64,000 nucleotides of DNA, taken from CATOSP01 sp965197545. Lineage in GTDB: Bacteria > Chloroflexota > Dehalococcoidia > Lucifugimonadales > UBA3495. The stretch lies in assembly GCA_965197545.1 (NCBI GenBank), contig CBDANJ010000007.1, forward strand, positions 248,001 through 312,000, read 5' to 3'. A model generated the notes under the pieces. That model saw only the letters and a list, made by a program, of their open reading frames with translations, searched no databases and was not told the DNA's origin. Below are positions 60,374 to 64,000 of the stretch, piece by piece. The translations under genes were made by a program, and so were the position numbers. Each line of letters starts with the position of its first letter. Positions within the stretch are counted from its first letter, which is position 1.

Positions 60374-61311
60374 CTATTGCCGCACGCGCTCGATGCGGAC
60401 GGCACAGACCTTGAACTCGGGCATACGGCTGGTGGAGTCCAACGCCGGGTTGGTCAAGCGGTTGGCCGATTGGCTCCCTCCCCAGTGGAAGGGCGTGAAC
60501 AGAGTATCCGGGCGGATTCCCGGGGTAATCTTTACCCGAACGTTGGCCGATCCCCGGCGCGTGGTCAGCGTCACCCGGTCGCCGTCTTCCAGCAGGTTTG
60601 GCTAGCAGTCGTACCGTGCATCTCCACATGGGCCTCGGGGACCATCTCCGCCAGTTGGGTCACCCGACGGGTCTGGGCGCCGGACTGGTAGTGGGCCAGC
60701 GTCCTTCCGGTGGTCAGGTATAGGGGATAGTCTTCGTCCGGTTCCTCGGCGGGCCCATGGAAACGCACCGGGTGGAACCTGGCTTTACCGCTGGCAGTGG
60801 GGAACCCGTCCTGGAACATCCGAAGGGTATCCGGGTGGTCTTCCCCGGGGCAGGGCCAGAACACGCCCTGGCTTTCTTCAATCTTCCGGTAGCTAATCCC
60901 GGAGTAGTCTGCCGCACCACCGGCGCTGGCCCGGTCCAGTTCGACGAACACTCCCTCAGGGCTGGTTTAGGCGAAATGGGCGCCCTTGCCCAAGCGGCCC
61001 GCCAACTGGCAGATGAGGTCAAGATCGGTGGACACTCCTGGGGGCGGTTCGAGGGCGGCCCGCCGCCGAATTACCCGGCCTTCCAGGTTGGTCATGGTTC
61101 CCTCTTCCTCGGCCCGCTGGGCCGTCGGCAGTACCACGTCGGCCAATCGAGCAGTCTCCGAAAGAAAGAAGTCGGCCACCACCAGGAAGTCCAGGGCTTG
61201 TAGCCGCTGTTCCACATGTTGGGCGTTGGGGGCTGAAATCACGACGTTGGATCACAACACAAGCAGCGCCTTAACTGCGCCTTCCTCGCCGAGGCTGTCC
61301 AATATCTCGTG
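60374..61311 (-). pseudogene. nasA: assimilatory nitrate reductase C-terminal part (nasA-like), truncated and broken
   Basis: C-terminal ~310 codons of a molybdopterin oxidoreductase: SNVVISAPNAQHVEQRL, LADVVLPTAQRAEEEGTMTN, YLTTGRTLAHYQSGAQTRRV, DRVTLTTRRGSANVRV and FTPFHWGG. A TGA near 61249, a TAA near 60967 and a frameshift near 60605 interrupt it. The 5' two-thirds is missing: homology stops at 61311, where a GTAACAGTTCAGACTTGA element end begins. It fits the order nasA-nirB-nirA in one former operon. Confidence 0.8.
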
Positions 61312-61333
61312 TAACAGTTCAGACTTGAGGGGA
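61312..61333. repeat. isolated GTAACTGTTCAG-family end
   Basis: GTAACAGTTCAGACTTGAGG at about 61313 matches the ends of the 53798 and 55739 elements at 17 of 18 bases, exactly at the breakpoint of nasA. The opposite end was not found. Confidence 0.6.
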
Positions 61334-61520
61334 CAGGGCCTTTTCATTTTCAAGAGGAAAGGCCGGCAAGGACGTCAACCCTGCTGCTCCTGAGCCCAAC
61401 ACGCCCCAATTCCGCTCATCCTGAGCGTAGCGCAGCGGAGTCGAAGGACTCTCATCGCCGGAGGCGGCCCTTCGACTTCGCTCAGGGTGAGCGGGAAGGA
61501 GGACAATGAAAAGGCCCTGG
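61334..61520. repeat. miniature element, family A, copy 1 (187 bp)
   Basis: CAGGGCCTTTTCATT (61334-61348) and AATGAAAAGGCCCTG (61505-61519) are exact complements. The interior is a long imperfect palindrome built on GCTCATCCTGAGCGTAGCG and CTTCGCTCAGGGTGAGC. Confidence 0.75.
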
Positions 61521-61530
61521 GGAACCGCAG

Positions 61531-61692
61531 CAGGGCAAACGCATTCTAAATTGGAGCAAGAAAATGGCGGTCTATTTTGCGCCGGACGGGTCTGATTTAA
61601 CCAACTTGCGTAGGATTTAACGGAGATTGTGGCCAGGCGCCGGTGGAATTCAGCGTCTCCAGCCCCGCCGATTTTAGAATGCGTTTGCCCTG
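61531..61692. repeat. miniature element, family B (162 bp) with 9-bp target duplication
   Basis: Perfect 20-bp ends CAGGGCAAACGCATTCTAAA (61531-61550) and its complement at 61673-61692. GGAACCGCA stands on both sides (61521-61529 and 61693-61701), a 9-bp duplication apart from one extra base at the left junction. No coding capacity. Confidence 0.8.
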
Positions 61693-61839
61693 GGAACCGC
61701 ACAGGGCCTTTTCATTTTCAGAAAGGTGTCCCCTCTCCCTCTGTGGAGAGGGTCAGGGTGAGGGAGTTTCCACGCAAACTGACTTGCCGCAGCTACTACC
61801 ATTGCAGGGAGAGTTGTCCCTCACCTCAGCCCTCTCCCC

Positions 61840-61850
61840 ACGGGAGAGGG
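61840..61850. repeat. target site duplication (left) of the IS4-like element
   Basis: ACGGGAGAGGG immediately before the left inverted repeat; identical copy at 63192-63202 immediately after the right inverted repeat. Confidence 0.85.
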
Positions 61851-63191
61851 CTGACAAGGGTATGTAAGGGGTTTTTACGATGGGACATGGCGAGTAATCT
61901 CCAGGTTGGGCTTGGGTTCTGGCCAGGGTTCAGGCAGCAGCCAGACGCGGCTCCAGAGCCGACCTTGGAGGAGCAGCCGTCTGAGCCAGTCGATGCCATG
62001 TCGGGTTACGCTGACGGTGCGGCCCGTCCGGCGCCAGGGGTTGCGATGTAGTTGCGATGTATCGGAGCTGGGGCCTGGGGCGGTGTGCGCAGGTTGCCCG
62101 GGGCGATTCTGCGGTCATAGGCGTCTTCCACCCGGGTGCCGTAGGCCAGGGCCAGCAGGGTGGCCACCGACAGCACCAGCCAGTGGCGGGAGATGCGGGC
62201 CGGGTCGGAGCGGCGGGTCTTGTCCCACTTCCAGCCCAGGCTCTTGATGACCTTGAAGCCCAGTTCGATCCAGAAGCGCAGGGCGTACCAGCTGGGTCCG
62301 GCGTCCTCCGGCGGCAGGTCGGTGAGGATGATCCAGGGTTCTTCCTGCTCGGCGTACCAGACCACCAGGAGAGTGCAGCGGCGTTTGGCCTTGGGAGTGC
62401 TGAAGGCGGTGCCGCGGCCAATCCAGGCGGTATCGGGACGGCACAAGAAGCGCTGGGCGGGCAACCGGCGTCCACCATCGGCGCAGAAAGTGATGTTCTT
62501 CCGGTAGCGCATACAGGGATGCCAGCCTTGGGAGCGTATCTGCTTCCACAATTTGGGACTGGATATGCCCCGGTCGCAGAGCACGATGACGGTCATATCC
62601 CTGGGAACCGCTGGGGCCAGTTCCTTGAGCAGTTCCACCGTGGGGTCCATCCAGGAGCCTTTCTGGGTGGCCTTGTGGATGCGCCAGGCCACGGGGATGG
62701 CGCAGCTACGGTAGACGACGCTGATGACGATGGCGGTGATCTGGTCCCCTTTCAGCGTGGGATCTATGGCCAGGGCCAAGCGGCTGGAGAGCCACCAGGA
62801 GAGGACCCAGCGGAGCAGGGGCGCGAAGCAGAGAGTAACGTCCAGTTCGGTCTGGCAGGGACGGGCCCGGTCGCTGCCGTCGTAGAGCCACTCCCGGAGG
62901 TGCTGGCGCAGGCTGTTCCAGTTGCCCTTGGCGGAGAGGGCCGAGGCTACGGCGTTCTGGCAGGCGCTGCCAGCGAAAATAGCCCCGCAGACCCACAGCG
63001 CCAGGCCGGTCAACTGTGGCCGGGAGAGGTGAGGTAAATGCGTTTCAATGACCTGCTGCATCTGATAGCATTCCCGTGGAAGGCGCATGGGACACCTCCA
63101 GCACCTGGTTTCGTGACTGCTGCCAAGATGCCGGAATCCCGTGCGCTTTCCAAGTTTTCAGACCATTTCAGCCCTTACATACCCTTGTCAG
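61851..63191. mobile_element. IS4-like insertion sequence, apparently intact
   Basis: 1341 bp with perfect 20-bp terminal inverted repeats CTGACAAGGGTATGTAAGGG (61851-61870) and complement (63172-63191), flanked by the 11-bp direct repeat ACGGGAGAGGG. An 11-bp duplication is typical of the IS4 family. One transposase gene fills it. Perfect ends and duplication point to a recent insertion. Confidence 0.88.
62006..63088 (-). CDS. IS4-family DDE transposase
   Basis: A 360-residue transposase inside the 61851-63191 element. The DDE core is visible: SRLALAIDPTLKGDQI (first Asp), MTVIVLCDRGISSPKLWKQI (second Asp) and ALRFWIELGFKVIKSLGWKW (Glu in the Y-R-E-like region). The frame is uninterrupted and fills the IS, with ATG 63088 about 85 bases from the right end. 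It should be able to move this and related copies. The overlapping long frame on the plus strand is antisense. Confidence 0.88.
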   Translation of the reverse strand: MRLPRECYQMQQVIETHLPHLSRPQLTGLALWVCGAIFAGSACQNAVASALSAKGNWNSLRQHLREWLYDGSDRARPCQTELDVTLCFAPLLRWVLSWWLSSRLALAIDPTLKGDQITAIVISVVYRSCAIPVAWRIHKATQKGSWMDPTVELLKELAPAVPRDMTVIVLCDRGISSPKLWKQIRSQGWHPCMRYRKNITFCADGGRRLPAQRFLCRPDTAWIGRGTAFSTPKAKRRCTLLVVWYAEQEEPWIILTDLPPEDAGPSWYALRFWIELGFKVIKSLGWKWDKTRRSDPARISRHWLVLSVATLLALAYGTRVEDAYDRRIAPGNLRTPPQAPAPIHRNYIATPGAGRAAPSA

Positions 63192-63238
63192 ACGGGAGAG
63201 GGAGAATGAAAAGGCCCTGGGGAACCGCAGGTGCGGTC

Positions 63239-63268
63239 TCGACAGCGTCCCATGAGTCCAGGTATAAT
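63239..63268 (+). promoter_or_regulatory. promoter of ssrA
   Basis: TCGACA (63239-63244), 18-base spacer, consensus TATAAT (63263-63268); the tmRNA begins 13 bases later. Confidence 0.65.
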
Positions 63269-63280
63269 TAGCAGCCACAC

Positions 63281-63632
63281 GGGGACGCGCGGGTTCGACA
63301 GGAGCGTTCTACAGTGGATTGCAGGCCGAGATGCCATCTCTCTCGTTAAACAGGTGGCAAACAACAACTGACAACCGTGAATTCGCACTAGCCGCCTAAC
63401 CGTGGCTACGTCCGCTCCCTGTTAGTCCCGGAAGTGGGGATGCGGGCGCCAAAGCTCCGGGATGCTGCTCCCCTGACGCCGATGGGGCGGGGCTCAAGAT
63501 TATCGGCTGGTCCTTGCAAGATTTAGTCGGCGAAAGCTGGCAGGGGCGACAACAAAGCGCCGGATAAGCCTGTAGTACATCCTCCTGCGGCACCTTCTGG
63601 ACGGGGAGTTCGACTCTCCCCCGTCTCCACCA
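63281..63632 (+). ncRNA. ssrA: transfer-messenger RNA
   Basis: Rescues stalled ribosomes by adding a degradation tag. The acceptor stem pairs GGGGACG (63281-63287) with CGTCTCC (63622-63628), and CCA is encoded at 63630-63632. The 3' domain ends with a T-arm GGGGAGTTCGACTCTCCCC-like hairpin, and GCGCGGGTTCGACAGG follows the 5' end as in other tmRNAs. The tag-coding segment near 63358-63402 ends in codons for EFALAA and TAA, the usual ClpXP-recognised tail. The resume codon is uncertain: the natural GCAAACAAC frame hits TGA after four codons. Confidence 0.93.
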
Positions 63633-63948
63633 TCCCCACTCAAACCATACCTCCCTTGGCTTCAACCGCCACATGAAGCCATCGCTAAAACGGCGGTAAG
63701 CAACCCCTTCCTCGGCCCATCACCGACCAATTTGTGGCTCTCGATGCCCGCGTGAATCCGGTTTAGCATAACCCGTAGGACCCGGTCGCGGCGGGCCAAA
63801 GATGCGGAGTTCCACAGGCCACGAAAGCAATTGTTGCCCTACTCGTAGGACGAAGTCCGGCAACTCATTGGCATGGGACATTAAGGGCAGAGGCAATTGA
63901 CCGTGTTCCTCCTACGCGGAGCCTATGCGGGGGGAGCATCCTAATCAC
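63633..63948. other. non-coding stretch after ssrA
   Basis: About 315 bases without a supported gene. It contains a compact fold at 63830-63866: GTTGCC/GGCAAC outer stem enclosing two small hairpins, CTACTCGTAG and GGACGAAGTCC. Function unknown. Confidence 0.3.
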
Positions 63949-64000
63949 CTACGGGCATACTTCCTCTGCCAGTATTTCCGCAAGCCGGTCCCCGTTGCTG
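63949..64000 (-). CDS. possible C-terminus of a gene running off the window
   Basis: On the minus strand one frame reads NGDRLAEILAEEVCP then TAG at 63949-63951. The amphipathic, Glu-rich end looks like a real C-terminus, but 16 residues cannot be assigned to a family. Confidence 0.3.
   Translation of the reverse strand, partial: SNGDRLAEILAEEVCP

Larger units (their letters stand above)
61702..63220. repeat. miniature element, family A, copy 2, split by an IS
   Basis: CAGGGCCTTTTCATT (61702-61716) opens the element and AATGAAAAGGCCCTGG (63205-63220) closes it. Removing the IS at 61851-63191 and one 11-bp duplication leaves about 167 bp that resembles the 69-bp copy at 15291 with a longer centre. 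Confidence 0.75.

Noticed and set aside
57374..61311. In-frame stops as recoded codons (selenocysteine or pyrrolysine)
   Set aside because: Stops are of all three kinds, positions differ between genes, and frameshifts accompany them, so decay is simpler.
62057..63037. 326-residue plus-strand frame opposite the IS4-like transposase
   Set aside because: It is the complement of a well-supported transposase and has Gly/Pro/Ala-biased composition without motifs.
53412..63280. CRISPR array from recurring palindromes
   Set aside because: Repeats are irregularly spaced, unequal in length and palindromic like REP elements; no constant spacer length or cas genes.
61312..63640. Integrative island at the tmRNA gene
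   Set aside because: tmRNA is a common attachment site, but no integrase gene and no repeated tmRNA 3' end are seen in the window.

Overview
The window looks like a chromosomal segment of a Chloroflexota bacterium, most probably of the Dehalococcoidia/SAR202 side. The reasons are moderately high GC, a division cluster reduced to rsmH-ftsA-ftsZ with no mur or penicillin-binding genes, an adenosylcobalamin-dependent ribonucleotide reductase with its own NrdR, a GatCA amidotransferase, and a KorAB-type 2-oxoacid:ferredoxin oxidoreductase. The lineage call is inference; no 16S rRNA gene is present.

Region by region. 1-2.35 kb: the 5' part of an SbcD-like nuclease, a coiled-coil zinc-ribbon protein, and RNase P RNA. 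2.4-8.1 kb: a metabolic cluster with a split thiamine-diphosphate (TPP) decarboxylase pair, NYN and PHP domain proteins, two hot-dog dehydratases, a double glyoxalase protein and an SDR dehydrogenase. 8.1-12.7 kb: gatC, gatA, asnS and a protein related to adenine DNA methylases that stops exactly before the catalytic NPPW motif. 12.7-15.9 kb: a second TPP pair, a third degenerate TPP beta-like protein, a small membrane protein and a cupin. 16.3-23.8 kb (minus strand): a DUF1932-like dehydrogenase, hydrolase, MFS permease, kinase, DegV, a PadR remnant, YggT, ProC and PdxA. 24.0-32.6 kb (minus): nrdJ with a 365-residue intein at its active site, nrdR, ftsZ, ftsA, rsmH. 33.0-36.6 kb (plus): tig-clpP-clpX. 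36.6-45.5 kb (minus): a tightly overlapping block dprA-topA-xer-aroQ-pepP-efp-xseA-xseB-purN-like. 45.8-50.5 kb: an SDR, ccmABC, a CcmD-like protein, ccmE of the CxxxY type, and a divergent anti-sigma/ECF sigma pair. 50.8-53.4 kb (minus): korB and korA.

From 53.4 kb the character changes. About 10 kb is a graveyard of mobile and miniature elements around a decayed nitrate-assimilation cluster (nasA-, nirB- and nirA-like pseudogenes). It holds an IS5-family copy whose transposase has lost its catalytic Glu through two small palindromic insertions, an IS4-like element with perfect 20-bp ends and an 11-bp target duplication lying inside a miniature element, and a miniature family with GTAACTGTTCAG ends and 8-bp duplications. 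The window ends with an intact-looking tmRNA gene (ssrA) just past this region.

No CRISPR array, tRNA or rRNA gene was found. The most noteworthy observations are the nested miniature elements, the frame-cancelling double insertion in the IS5 transposase, the methylase-like protein lacking its catalytic motif, the degenerate TPP protein, and the intein whose splice junction is the catalytic cysteine of NrdJ.
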